A stretch of 64,000 nucleotides of DNA from NCBI GenBank assembly GCA_024449915.1, contig JAMZAV010000069.1, positions 1 through 64,000 of the forward strand, written 5' to 3'. Each line of letters opens with the position of its first letter. Positions within the stretch are counted from its first letter, which is position 1. A program made the position numbers and the translations under genes. Below, one piece after another: positions 34,561-46,105 of this stretch. The notes under the pieces are model-generated. The model made no database searches. It had not been told where the DNA came from and was given only the letters and a program-made list of their open reading frames with translations. The stretch comes from Sweltsa coloradensis. Taxonomy: Eukaryota; Arthropoda; Insecta; Plecoptera; Chloroperlidae.

Positions 34561-37204
34561 GATGCCCCTGATACTATCGACTATAGAGAAGCTTCACGAA
34601 CACTTGTGCTCTGGCCAGACATTTCATTTCATTGTTCTCGTTTTAGAATTAGTGCGATTTATAATAATTTGCCTTAATTATCTTCCATTTTTGTTATTGA
34701 AAGAATTTCTATGATTCCCTTAAAATCCCTGGTTCAGGGATGGGGTGGGTTTTGGAGGTGGGCGGTGTTTATTTTTTAGCCCTCTAAAAAAAAGTGGTGT
34801 GAAGGATTGGCGCGTGTGAGAGGGGTTGAAATTTAATTTTCCCAAGATTAAAAAACCGGAGAAGGCCTGTTAATAAATTAGTTACATTAAACGAAATCAC
34901 AAATCATTAGAATCAAATTAGTTATGACCATTTTCAATCAATGCTTTCCCTAGTTCGATTTAAACAAATTTTCAGTCGTTGAAATTTTTCTATGTTAATG
35001 GTGGCTAAATATGTATTTTTCGATTTGGGTTACAATTTGATATTAAGCCTGTTTGGGTTTTGTCTTGACTTTTTCCCGGGGGACATTTTAAAATAATAAT
35101 AATACAATCAATTGGTAAGGGGGATCATCGTAACAGTTTTAACAGAGTGGGGAATTGGTTTCAAGTGAGGGTGGTGCTTTTTAAAACAAATAGTTTTTGT
35201 TATTTTTTACAAATAAAACAATACCATTTATAGTTATCGTTAGTCCATAATTTACCCGCAACTGTTTGGGTAATGCATTATCGCCACCAATTGCTTTTTA
35301 CAACCAAAAATTTTTCCCCAGCTTGCAAAATTTGGGCATGCCTCTCGTTTGCTTTCTCGATTTCAACCCCTTTTTTTTCTAGCTAATCATCTCGTCCCTG
35401 TCATTCTTTTCCCTCCAGGACCCCTGTCCACTTTGTCCTTCGCCTCCATATTCTGTTTTATTCGATGCGCTAAGTCATTACGAGATAGAGGGATCAATTA
35501 TTATCTTCCCCCGTTTCCAAACATTACCAAAAAATAAATTTGGTTCTTGGTTCGGTTTTTGTCATCAAACGTGGGACGTTTTAAAAATAAAAACCCCAAA
35601 AGTTTCGAACCCAATTTAAGAGCAAGTAGTAACAAACAAGAATTGAAAATGTAACTAAATTTAAAAAGACAAATTGTGACAATTTGTGGGAAAAAAAGTA
35701 AGTTTTTAAAGTAATATTTAAAGCTGCAAATTTGTAACGGAACAAAACCTAGATCTTTAAACAAAACGAAGAATAGAAATGGAGGAGAATGTAATTTTGA
35801 TACGTCGCTACAATGGGTTTCCTTTATTTTTTTATCTATGGTTTAGATAAAATTTTTTGGTTAAAAGGGGAAGAAATTCGTGTTTTGGATTTTCTAGATC
35901 AAACCCCTTTTTAAATTTTACCCGATATGTTTTGTGTTTTCTTTTTTTTATTAAAAAAAATAAAGTTTTCTTATCTAAGCTTTTTTAAACTTTAAAATAA
36001 CCTTTTTTAGATAAAATAATAAACAATAATGTAGACAAAAAAAATGATAAGTAATCACATTTTTAAATGAAAATTCTTCCACGTTTTTTTTGTTTATTGT
36101 GTTATCCGTAGTTCCACAGTTTGAAAATTTTTCTAGATATAGGCATGTAACTTGACAAGTCGAACAAAATAACGATTTACAAGAAAAATGATTTGGGGGG
36201 GGAAAAAAATAATATTAAAAAAACCCGTCAAAGTCAATTATCTGTCATCAAAAAAAAAATTTGTAGATAATTATTGGTATCAAACTTTTCATTAGATAAC
36301 TTTCTACATTTTTTCTTTTTTCTTATCTAGAAATTTTTGGAGTATTATTTTTATCTTAAAAAAAGTTATCTAGTCACAACACTGGGGAAGGATAGATGAC
36401 AATTCTCACTTAGTAATTTGAAAACCTTCATCGTATCAGGGGTTAAACAGTAGAGTGATTTCAATGAATACACCTCGTGAGGAAGCGAGCATATTTTTCA
36501 ACGTTGCACCTTTAAATCTTACAACGTCGCTGGGAAAGGTGCATAGCGTCGCGGGCGTCAGGTTGGGTTTAAATTTTTCATGCGATAAAGAAGACGGAGT
36601 ACTAAGCTAAGCTGGACTCGGAAAAAACAAAAAATTTGTTTATTTTCTTTTATTTCAGGGACACCATTCATAATAGTTTTTAGTTGGCGATAGAAAATCG
36701 ATCACACGAACATTTTTTTTCTTTTTGCACGTTTTTTTTCGCTTTGTTATGTCCCAATTTTTAATTTCTCTTTCTTTTATTTTTTTTATTTTTTTCATTA
36801 ACGACATGTTTGTTTTGATTTTTATTAAATTTTACGGGTTTCTGTTTATATTTCCGTTTGTAATCATCCCTTTTAAACGTATAATTGATATGACGTGTGT
36901 TTTTTCTCTTCGACCATACATCTTTTATTTCCCCTTTTGCTTTTTTTCCCTTGTATTTATCTTTAAAAATCGTTTTAAAAATTTTTTTCCAGATATTTGT
37001 TGAGCAAGACATTTTTTTCTATTTTTTTCCCGCCTTGTAAATATCGTCACACTCGCTTGTCTCTCAACCTTTTCACTTATGTGTATTAATTTTGTAAATA
37101 TTTACGTTAAAATCTACAAGCACGGGTACGGGAATATCCAAAATCGCCCTCTACTCTAACTGATATTTTAAAAGTCAAAGGGAGATGACGAAAACCTTAC
37201 CTAA
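34561..37204. other. AT-rich, homopolymer-rich region
   Basis: No supportable gene. Runs of 5-9 identical bases recur. ORFs at 36725-37003 (Phe/Ile-rich) and its antisense (Lys/Asn-rich) reflect T-rich sequence. The texture is like 14.6-16.4 kb and may indicate weak polishing. Confidence 0.5.
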
Positions 37205-37562
37205 ATAAAAGAGGGTCTTGAATATAACTGGATTTTTTTTTTTTTTGGGGGGGGGGGGGGCGGGACGTAACGTCCCTGTCAGCCATTATATGCAAACTTT
37301 GGGACAAAAGTGTAAACACTGGACTAGGTGCTTGATATTTTTTTACATTGTTTCTACACATCATTTTAAGGAGGTGGAAGGCAATGATGTGTAGAAACAA
37401 TATTTAAAAAATATCTTCGCTCTTTTAAGTTCAGCGCCTTTCACAGTGATTACACTTTTGTCCCAAAATTTGCATATAATGCCCGACAGGGACGTTACGT
37501 CACCCCCCAAAAAATAACAAAATATATTTTTCTGTTATATTCAAGACCCTCATCCCTCTTAA
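37205..37562. repeat. Foldback element of about 360 bp
   Basis: GAGGGTCTTGAATATAAC near 37211 is answered by its complement near 37535. ACGTAACGTCCCTGTC near 37265 is answered near 37483. The inner pair ACATTGTTTCTACACATCA and TGATGTGTAGAAACAATAT flanks a loop of about 25 bp. A T14-G14 run in the left arm (37233-37260) replaces the shorter A/C run in the right arm. It lies about 0.6 kb upstream of the peptide gene promoter. Confidence 0.88.
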
Positions 37563-38100
37563 GCTAAGATTGAAAAATAATTGCTAAAATAATTAATTAA
37601 TTCGTATTTAGAGTCTACTTTCTCAGTTACATTCATACTTTGATTCTTCAGTACAAACGCCTTGTAGCTAAGTCGCGACGCGATAGATATTAAAATCAGT
37701 TTGCCTAGACTGGGCAAGTCGAACCCATCTGGATACTTTATTACATTGCGACGTTTATGTGATGTTAGGTGTAATTCTCTTTTATAGCTATCGGCATCAG
37801 TTGTTATAAATCAGTTTTATCACGAAAATGAATGGAGGATAAAAAACAAAATCCCCCGCGTAGTAGGTTTGAAACGTAAACAATATTCATTGAAGGGTTG
37901 AAAAGTGGGCAGGGCAGCTTGTAGCTGGTAGCTGGCCAAAACTCATTGATAAGTGTTGGTTTGGTCGCAATCTCTTTTAGTTTCGAATTCACAAATCAAA
38001 TGTTTTTTTTTTCGATTTTCGTCTAAAAACAAACCCCCGTTGCAGCGCCTGACTCGCCCACACGTATAATACCGCGCACCGCTCAACGGGCCGGCGCTTC

Positions 38101-38153
38101 CTCGCGGGGGTGGGGGTGGGAGGGGGAGGGGGGGGGGCGTCCTGGGGTATAAA
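38101..38153 (+). promoter_or_regulatory. TATA promoter with G-rich upstream element
   Basis: TATAAAG lies at 38148-38154. The 40 bases before it are almost all G with single T or A spacers (five or more runs of three or more G). This fits GC/CACCC-box binding by Sp/KLF factors and could form a G-quadruplex. The expected start site is 25-30 bp downstream, near 38175-38183. A good donor at 38228 supports an exon starting there. The stretch 38040-38110 is also GC- and CpG-rich compared with its surroundings. Confidence 0.7.
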
Positions 38154-38177
38154 GTCGAGACCGGCGAGGTCCTACTT

Positions 38178-38227
38178 ACTTCCAGTTCCTCCACACCACC
38201 TCGACGGTAGCCCATCCGAGAGGAAAG
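38178..38227 (+). other. Non-coding first exon of the peptide gene
   Basis: The predicted exon runs from the start site (position approximate) to AGGAAAG, followed by the donor GTAAGA at 38228. It has no ATG before the donor, so it is a 5' UTR exon. The link with the coding exon at 45130 is inferred from strand, the absence of another promoter in between, and the usual layout of neuropeptide genes with a leader exon. Confidence 0.55.
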
Positions 38228-39284
38228 GTAAGATTTCACTAATTGTTCAATCACTACTCTCTCATAATCTTACATTCTATGCATGCTGGTGTATAGTGTG
38301 CCAGATTGTTTTGGGGGTTCTTGTGGGAATTTTATTATGTGTTTTAAATATTCGTTTATCTCAATTCAAGAATATTTTGGCGTAGGTTCAACTTTTGAAA
38401 AGTTCTTGTCATGGTATAAACCCCGCTATATAGGCATTAGCAAGATATCCTATGACTAACGAGTGATTCCTGGGAGCTTAAGGGGATTTCATTCAATACT
38501 GAAAGCAAAATGTTTATTATATCATATTTTAATGCTTATTTTTGTGTACTTTGTTATCAGATCACGAAAATGGCGGGACAAGTATAGTAATATTAAAATA
38601 TCAAATCTGTATAGAATAATTTACTAACATTCTTATAATTCCTTGAATTATTTCGTTCATCGATATCAATGCGCAATTATGCCTATTTACAAAAACGTGC
38701 TGGTAAGCAAGAAAGAAGAGTTTAAATAACAGTTTCAGAATTATGTTTAGTGTTTTGCTGAATATGACGCAAACTGTCGGCTGCAAACACGATTGATTAA
38801 GTTTACTAACGAACTTAGTCCCCGATATTAGCTGGGCACTCTACTCTCCATCTATTGATCGTTTCTTATCATCTTCGTCGTCTAAAAATAGTTTCTGATT
38901 ATGTCAGCACAAAAGTGTTTCTGTCAGCTCTCTTCCCCTTTTACGAGTATACTCCAACAAATTGATAATATAATATCTCGGAAGAAATCTTTTTAATTTT
39001 TTCCCCCACTTTTTCAATTCATGTCCTTCTGGTAAGTAACAACGGTATTGGTGGGACGAGAATGTCCAAAATTGTATGAAATTCCTCAATCGTCAGCATT
39101 GAAATAACTCTCAGTCGGGATTTCAGGTGGCAAGTATTAATCCGCTAACCTCCCTCGTAGTTATATGTAGTGGAGAGTTTTCAATGTTTGGAGTTAGTTC
39201 AAGAAGTTTACGAACTATTAGTAAATCAACACGTATTATTTTATTTTGCACTTGCTTCACCTTCATCAAGTGTATCACCGTCCG

Positions 39285-39480
39285 CAGTGGCACATACGAT
39301 TAGGGCGCTGGTCCGAAGCGTATATGGCTCTACGAGGACGTGGGTTCGAATCCTGTATAAGGTTTGGGTTTTTAGTCATCGTCCTTCATTGTCATCTATC
39401 GCCACTCATCATCTCGAATAGCCTTAGTGCATTAATAGAGGCGTAAGCAACAAAAATTATCATCATCATCATTATCATCA
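39285..39480 (+). mobile_element. tRNA-headed SINE with (ATC)n tail
   Basis: Box B is GGTTCGAATCC at 39343-39353, preceded by a box A-like TAGGGCGCTGGTCCGAAG. The tail reads CATCTATCGCCACTCATCA then TCTCGAATAGCCTTAGTGC and ATTAATAGAGGCGT, ending in ATC repeats. It is a close relative of the SINE at 50457 and shares the tail with the 5S-headed SINE at 18943. Confidence 0.75.
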
Positions 39481-40524
39481 AGTGTAACGGTTTACAACAT
39501 TTAATCTGATATTTTTTCTGGATAAAATATTAATAGTGTCTGTTAGTTGCGATTGGGCACTACTTTTTGTTGGTGAGACCAATTGAAAATAAGTATTGTT
39601 CAAAATCTTGTTTCAAAATCTAGAAATTGAATTATAGGTTTCAAAGGAACATTAGCATGAATATAGGTAAAACATTGGGGAATCTATCGCCAAATTAAAT
39701 TTTCTAAATTTTACGTATAGAACAGTAATTGCGGAGTAAGAACTTCAATCCTAGTCTTCTGTGAAGACCAATATTACTTTTTATTTATTTTGTTGGTTTA
39801 TTCATACTCCCAATATTGGGACTCTAATTGAAAGTAGGTCCCGCAAAATGTATACGATTGTACTATTTATTATTGCTTGCTTTTCTTACTTTTGACAATG
39901 TGATGAGTTATTTTAAATAATGCTTCTTAAATATGTGTAGCTCCTCGAGTTTTAACATTCGAAGGTACTGGAAAATCGTGGAACGTTATATAATGAAGAC
40001 ACACATTTAATAATAACTCATTGCATTGTCATGAGTGAGTGTGAGAAGTAATTAATAAATCGAATATCTATAAAATATACTTTTTTTAGGAATTTAGGCC
40101 TTTACGGTAATTTTTTTTATACCGGTACAAGTTGCGAAATATTTTTATTATGCATCAATAAAAAATTTAAAAATAAATAGCTATTGTCTTCCACCTAAAA
40201 TACAACAGTTACTATATAACTGTTGTTCGTTCGTGTTCAAGTAACTACTGTTTTACGCATACTTTGAGAAATGTATTTTTACGCTAGATTCTCCGTAAAC
40301 ATGTTTTGCGTGTTGCATTTTGCTAGGGTGTGTTCCTGTGTTGTATCATAAATTGCTGAGCTACATTTATCATCCTAAAATAAAATATGGTTTAAATTAA
40401 CCCCAACCCTCATCGCACAATACTTGTTGAAACTGTTCTTAACTATTTCTTGGGTCGTTAGAGCTAGTTTATTCCCCTGTGTATTATCGTAATCGCAATG
40501 TACAACAAGTCACGTTATTGTTTA

Positions 40525-40748
40525 GTGTTCGACATTGCCAAGTTGGCCAGATGTTCCATGTTAAAGAACCCTCAAAACAGTGATCAAAATTGTTAGTAAG
40601 TTAGATAATTTTTAGTGGTGGGCGGGAACCAGAAATGTCTCGTTGTTAGGGTCTGACCCAATTGTCAAAAGGTACCCGATTTTGGGGTAACAAAAATATT
40701 TTCTATGGTGATGGTGGAGGTGCCGGTCCAGAATTTGCCTACTAAATT
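40525..40748 (+). repeat. Dispersed repeat, copy 1
   Basis: About 220 bp nearly identical to 45880-46105. Shared strings are ATTGCCAAGTTGGCCAGATG, AAAGAACCCTCAAAACAGTG, TAGTGGTGGGCGGGAACCAG and GGTGGAGGTGCCGGTCCAG. The TAGTGGTGGGCG part resembles a hAT terminus but no matching right end or duplication was found. The motif GGCACCTCCACC also appears inside the hAT MITE at 21636 and in 41013-41148. Confidence 0.8.
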
Positions 40749-41012
40749 GGTGGAGGTGCCGGTCCAGACAATTTTTAATTCATAGCTATAACAAAATGTT
40801 ATTCAAAATTCATCACACGTTAAATTCAATGTTATTTTTACATTAAGTAAGTATTATAACGACCATCTTTTCCACATACGAAACGACCCGACCCGACCCT
40901 AAAAACCAAATCAGTTGGAGTACCCGAACCCGATACGACTGTCAAAATCTCTAGTAATTTGGCGATACCTACACGTTCGTCAATTTGTTACGATAAAACA
41001 CAACACATGTAG

Positions 41013-41148
41013 TCACGGCACCTCCACCAAGCTAGACATGAGTTCTTCCCGGCACCTTCACCAAACTAGACATATTTTTTCATGGCACCTCCTCCAAGCT
41101 AGCTAGAAACATTTACTTTTTTTTCCTAGCACCTTCACAAACTAGTGC
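41013..41148 (-). repeat. Short tandem repeat with GGCACCTCCACC
   Basis: Four imperfect units of about 35 bp, each starting GGCACCTCCACCAAGCTAG or a close variant. The same motif on the other strand closes copy 1 of the neighbouring dispersed repeat, so these may be internal repeats of one transposon family. Confidence 0.6.
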
Positions 41149-42974
41149 CGACACTATTTTGGAATTTAACAGTATTCTCACTATTAAATGGGAAATCGTA
41201 TTAAATAAAGCCGATATATAGGCCTTATCATGGATATTCAGATCAAATATTCTGTAAGCTGAGCAAAATTCGACGTACGTTATACGATAGTTTTGTGAGG
41301 CAAGAACATAATTTATCGTGGGTTCGGTACAGCAAACTGTTGAGACGGATCTGATGTAAGTTGTCAACCAAGTGATCAATAACGAACCGATGACAACTCC
41401 AAGTCCTAAGCTTAACAGCTCTTATATGGATTGTCTTATACTGTTTTCTTTTCGGCGCCCGAGAGATGTCTGGCCAAGTGCCAGCTCGCCGTTCAGACGC
41501 CATACATGTTTCACTCTGTTGTCAGTTTGTTCACAGTTTCGTGTGGGGGAAATACATAATAAATATTCCTCTCAACACTTAACTCAGTTAAGAACACTTC
41601 TCGTGCTCTGGTTTCCATTGTGGAAGCTAGATGCGCTAGAAGGAATCTAATAAAACTCAAATTTTATACAGCCTTGTCTATCTTTACTCACTCGTATACA
41701 TATTGGTTTGCGGTTTTAAATCATTACTATCACTTAAAAGTATAAACAAAATAGTAATGTAATGACATGCCTTAATTCAATATCTCACTCATTATTGCAG
41801 CAATATTATGTTTAAATTATATCGTTTTCAAACTGTGATCTTATTTTTCTCTAAAGCATTAATTTACATATAATTTCTCCATTTTTGTAATGCTTTATAA
41901 ATGCCAATTTTTGTACAATTAGTGAGGCAATATTGACATTATGGCCGTTAAATAAATAATGATTAAAATAAATAAGTAATCTTTCAAAATTGTTCGTTAA
42001 AATACTGCTTTATGGTGGAACCAATAAATTTGCACGTGCAAAGAACTTGAACAAATTCTGAATTATAATTATATTAATTATTAGTCATTGAATGGGTAGA
42101 AACATGCTATTATCTGTCCCCTCCCCTGTATTTATTTTTCATTTATTCATTTAATTTTAGCTTTAATTGTCACAAGTGATGTGAACATTCATATGCATTT
42201 TTTTGGTATAATACGATATGGTAATACTTTAAGTGTCTGATGATATTGTTGGTACCCCGCGCACCAATGAAGTACAGCTTGAGACTAAACTTGCACGTCA
42301 CGAGTGTAATTAACTGTAAACTCTATGCAAAGCGTGTTGCATACCACATACCGTAGGATTGTTATGAGATAGACCATTAGTCATCAGGCAGTCGAGTCCT
42401 GTAGAGTAGGACCCCCCCCCCCCCCCCCAAATACAATGCTGTGTGAGATATAGAAGTTTAGCCAAGCATTTCATTATTTATCCCTAGTTTCGCATTGAAA
42501 AGAAGTAAGATCATTTCGCCTGTTGACGAGCGCCAAGCCAACCATTTTCGTGGTAAAAAAGTCAAAATTTTAAACTCAAAAACATAAAAAAAATACTTGG
42601 CTATTGTCTTTTTGGAGTTCTGTTTTCTCATAATGAACCAAATTCAATGGTCTACTAATTAAAAAAAGTAAAACAAGTAATTTTAATTTAAATTGCTTGG
42701 ATGTACGGCTTAGATGGAGTTTGATTCACTTTCTAAATACGTAACTAGATATCAATACATTTCGAGTAAAGCAAATAACAAAATTTGTCATGATACGTAA
42801 AGCAAACGGTGGATATACACTGATACAGTGCCTTTCAAAACAGATTGTCTAGAAACAAAAGCTACCATCTTGTGTTTTTGTTTACAATATGTAGTTGTCA
42901 AGTACAATGCTTTTTATTAAATTTGCTATGGTTAATGTCGTCTTGTTACGAAAATTGCATGAATATTTAAGTGT

Positions 42975-43482
42975 AATTTTTTTTATTTATTAAGAGCATG
43001 TTTCATTCAAGTTTGTACAAATTAACACGCCTTAGTTATTAAGTGTTTTGATTATTATCCAAAATTTTGATTTTCTCCGGTCCCTGTTACCCGATTTTGG
43101 TTTTGAAAGCAAAAGTGATTGCGTCTGAGGTACATCTAAGTGTGGTCCAAGTATCATAGTTCTAAGATGTACCGTTTTCTCTGTAGGCTCTTATTCCTCT
43201 CCCCATGAATTAGCCAGCCAGCTAGCCAGCCGGAAGGATTTCAACGATGTTCAGGCACTTTTTTAACACAGAACGGGTTATCGGATCGGGCTGATTTTTT
43301 TTGTAGGTCATGGACCACATATCCGGTCATATACCGAGTTTCAAGATTTTAAATCTTTCGGGACAGCGTGTGCAGATAGCTGAAAACCCCCCAACTCGGA
43401 TAGTAGTATACAGGGTCGAGTTAGTCATCGCCTAGCAGTCGCGTGCTCTTGGCTGCGGGCGAACGACCGTCGCCCTAGACTT
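42975..43482. repeat. Dispersed 0.5-kb repeat, second copy
   Basis: Same orientation as and closely similar to 6720-7203 over its full length, ending at the same hairpin GGGCGA/TCGCCC and TAGA. A small duplication GCCAGCCAGCTAGCCAGCC distinguishes this copy. The minisatellite begins directly after it. Confidence 0.85.
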
Positions 43483-43494
43483 TCCTTAGTACTT

Positions 43495-44000
43495 CATGTG
43501 GTGTAGATTTGGGCTCGCCCATGTGGGCTAAGGTCCGAGGTTGTATAGGGATCTGCCAAGGTTTAAGTCTGGGCTAATCTATGTTTCCCGTGGGCTAGGT
43601 CCAGGATTATATTATATATCTACTCTGAGCTAGATCCAGGCTTGTCGATTTATCCCGTGGGCTAGGTCCATGCTCGTCCATACCTCCCAAGAGCTAGGTG
43701 CGGGCTAATCCATGCCTCCCGTGGACTAGGTCCGGGCTTGTCCATACCTCCCAAGAGCTAGGTGCGGGCTTGCCTATGCATCTTGTGGGCTAGGTCCGGG
43801 CTAATTCAGTACCTGCCGTGGGCTAGATCCGAGCTAATCCATGCCTCCCGTGGGCTAGGTTTGGGAATGCTCGTGCCTCCCGTGGACTAAGTCCGGGCTT
43901 GTCCATACCTCCCGTGGGTTAGGCCTGGGATTGTTCGGTCCTCCCGTGGGCTTGGTGAAGGTCCGGACTTGTCCGTGCCCCCCCGTGGGCTAGGTTGGAA
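43495..44000. repeat. Minisatellite, unit about 33 bp, about 15 copies
   Basis: Units read CCCGTGGGCTAGGTCCGGGC followed by TAATCCATGCCTC or TTGTCCATACCTC. Alternating subtypes (CCAAGAGCTAGGTGCGGG and CCCGTGGACTAGGTCCGGG) are seen at 43690-43800, which suggests a higher-order unit of two. It lies in intron 1 of the peptide gene. Confidence 0.88.
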
Positions 44001-44021
44001 TCCACTTGTAGATTGCAAGAT

Positions 44022-44216
44022 GTCTCCTCAACGGTCACCCAGCCTCATGGCTACGCTCGATGCTGCTTAACTTCCTCGCCCGGACTAGGCCACGGCCAAG
44101 GGCAAGGGCATTGCCCCCCTTCTGTCCACCAGGTTGCAGTCTCCTTAACGGTCACCCAACTTCCTTCTGATGGCCACGCTCGATGCTGCTTAACTTCCTC
44201 GCCCGGACTAGGCGAA
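44022..44216 (-). repeat. Tandem pair of 5S rRNA-like fragments
   Basis: Two copies (about 44022-44095 and 44140-44216) carry on the plus strand CGGTCACCCA, then CGCTCGATGCTGCTTAACTT, then CCTCGCCCGGACTAGGC. On the minus strand this reads GAAGTTAAGCAGCATCGAGC and GGGTGACCG, close to the internal control region of 5S rRNA. They are too short for 5S genes and are probably heads of 5S-derived SINEs. ORFs at 43995-44252 reflect the duplication. Confidence 0.5.
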
Positions 44217-44444
44217 GTTGGCGTAAATCTTTTCCGCGTATTTTACAGATAATTCATAACTCAATCTTGCCTCGGGTGAACCCTGAAACTGTGACAACAC
44301 TGGGCACGTGTACGACAGTTTACCCTGGCTTTACGTTGCTAACAATTAATGGTATCTATTGTTTTATTTATTTAATAGTATGTTACCATGTATTCTAAAA
44401 TAGACTACGGCGTAGCGAGTAATATGTTGTCGACAACAAAAGAG

Positions 44445-44500
44445 GATGGTGTTGGCCTGGCGCTGAGTGGTTTGGGGTTCGATTCCCGTCAGAGATTTTT
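44445..44500 (+). mobile_element. tRNA-like SINE head (fragment)
   Basis: GGTTCGATTCC at 44476-44486 is a perfect box B. Upstream GTTGGCCTGGCGCTGAG is only a loose box A and the spacing is shorter than in a tRNA. No tail shared with the other SINEs was found. Confidence 0.35.
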
Positions 44501-45129
44501 ATATTTTTATATTTTAAAAGTCGTCCGCTATTGCCGGGAATGTTTGTGGTATTATAACAAGGCGAGAAAGTCTGTTTTATCTTTGATGTTTATCATTTCA
44601 TGCCATTACGTTTTGCTCAATGCCACAGCGAGATACAAATTTCGGCATTACACATTTAGTTTATTTTATACTAGAAAAACCAAGACATGCACTTTGTACA
44701 CATAATTATATTATATACATTACAAACAAAATAATCACACACAAAATAAAATAACAATTAAGTACATAAAGATACTGATTATTATAAATACATACAGTTA
44801 CACTAGGAAATCACCAAAGTCGTTGCTAGAAGAGTGAGCTATAACCATGTGTTGAGTACCCGGGAACATTTGCATCCCTGAAAAGTGATGGCTTAAGGGA
44901 GCTCCCTCATAAGAAATATAAACCAGCTGTTTGATATTCGTAAGAAAGGAAAAGAACAAAAAAACACGACCTCCGATTTGCATGAGTTTTTGTGACATTG
45001 CCATTCAGCAATCAGAATAATTTTGGTGAACCTTAGGGTTGTGTAGCTTCGCTCCCTTTTTGTTGCTATTTTACTCTTGCAAATGATAATAGCACTAAAA
45101 CACTTATGGAAGAACCCTTGTTATCTTAG

Positions 45130-45258
45130 ATGTCCTGCCGATACGTGGTAGCTGTGTGCCTGGTCCTGATCGTCTGCCTCAGTCTTACCCAAGCCAGATA
45201 CCTCCCTACTCGGAGTCAAGACGATCGGCTAGACAAACTCAGAGATCTTCTGAAAGAC
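45130..45258 (+). CDS. Secreted peptide precursor, coding exon 1 (residues 1-43)
   Basis: First coding exon of an 81-residue precursor completed by 46653-46769. The ATG follows directly after an acceptor TTATCTTAG, and the exon ends with the strong donor GTAAGT in phase 0. Residues 1-22 form a classical signal peptide: Arg near the start, a hydrophobic core VVAVCLVLIVCLSL, and TQA before the likely cleavage at A22/R23. Residues 23-43 (RYLPTRSQDDRLDKLRDLLKD) start a highly charged amphipathic stretch that continues into the next exon. The protein should enter the secretory pathway. Size, dibasic sites and exon layout are those of neuropeptide or peptide hormone precursors, but I do not recognise the family. 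No Cys remains in the mature part. Confidence 0.75.
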
Positions 45259-45879
45259 GTAAGTAATTAGCCTATCTTTCTTCACCATCTCGGTTTTGTT
45301 TTTATACCATCGTAGGGTAAAGACGATACGAATTCATGAGTTATCTCATTCAGACCACGCATCCATTATAATGGACATAACAATTTTGATTTAAAAATTT
45401 GAATTTGGCTTTTCAATTTGGCAAAAAAATGTGGAATTCAAATTCACATGTTTTTTATCTCATTTTGATAGGTCGAATACAATAGTACATTTTCTTTAGA
45501 AAAGATTGAAAATAGAAATCTTCAAAACCGCCACAAAAAAGTTTGTTTTTGTTTTTCGCGGAAATTTAATAAATTTCTAGTATTGCTGGTATTTGAGATA
45601 GAAAATCGGAAAATATCTAGTTTAAAAAATGCACTTATAATATACATTTGTACATTAAACGTTGATTTTATTCAAAATCAAAAATTTACCAAAATTTCTT
45701 AAAAACTGACAAATTTCGCTTTTTTCACATTTGGTCCTATGTGAGTGTATCATGAAATAATTTAAAATTTTGTGGAACTAATTATGGTCTGAATGAGTTA
45801 AGTTGCACAAATGCATGCAATAATAGTGCACAAATAGTAGCTATTTGTAAGATTTCAATCTATTTTGCAATCACTGGTT

Positions 45880-46105
45880 TAGTGTTCGATATTGCCAAGT
45901 TGGCCAGATGTTCCATGTGTTAAAGAACCCTCAAAACAGTGATCTAAACTGTTAGTAAGTTAGGTAATTTTTAGTGGTGGGCGGGAACCAGAAATGTCTC
46001 GTTGTTAGGGTCTGACCCAATAGTAAAAAGTACCCAATTTCCGGGTAACAAAAAATATTTTTTAGGGTGATGGTGGAGGTGCCGGTCCAGGATTTGCCTA
46101 CCTAA
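45880..46105 (+). repeat. Dispersed repeat, copy 2
   Basis: Direct-repeat partner of 40525-40748 with only scattered differences and small indels. The two copies flank coding exon 1 of the peptide gene. Confidence 0.85.

Larger units (their letters stand above)
38228..45129 (+). other. Predicted intron 1 of the peptide gene
   Basis: About 6.9 kb between the leader exon donor and the acceptor TTATCTTAG just before the ATG at 45130. It contains a SINE (39285-39480), a dispersed repeat (40525-40748), a 17-C run (42412-42428), the second copy of the 0.5-kb dispersed repeat (42975-43482), a 33-bp minisatellite, 5S-like copies and a tRNA-like head. I see no further coding exon in it. Stretches 38386-39284, 39481-40524 and 41150-42974 hold nothing recognised. 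Confidence 0.5.

Noticed and set aside
36725..37012. Phe-rich plus-strand and Lys-rich minus-strand ORFs
   Set aside because: By-products of T-rich sequence.
40616..41148. Complete hAT element from TAGTGGTGGGCG to CGACACTA
   Set aside because: The ends match weakly and no 8-bp duplication is present.
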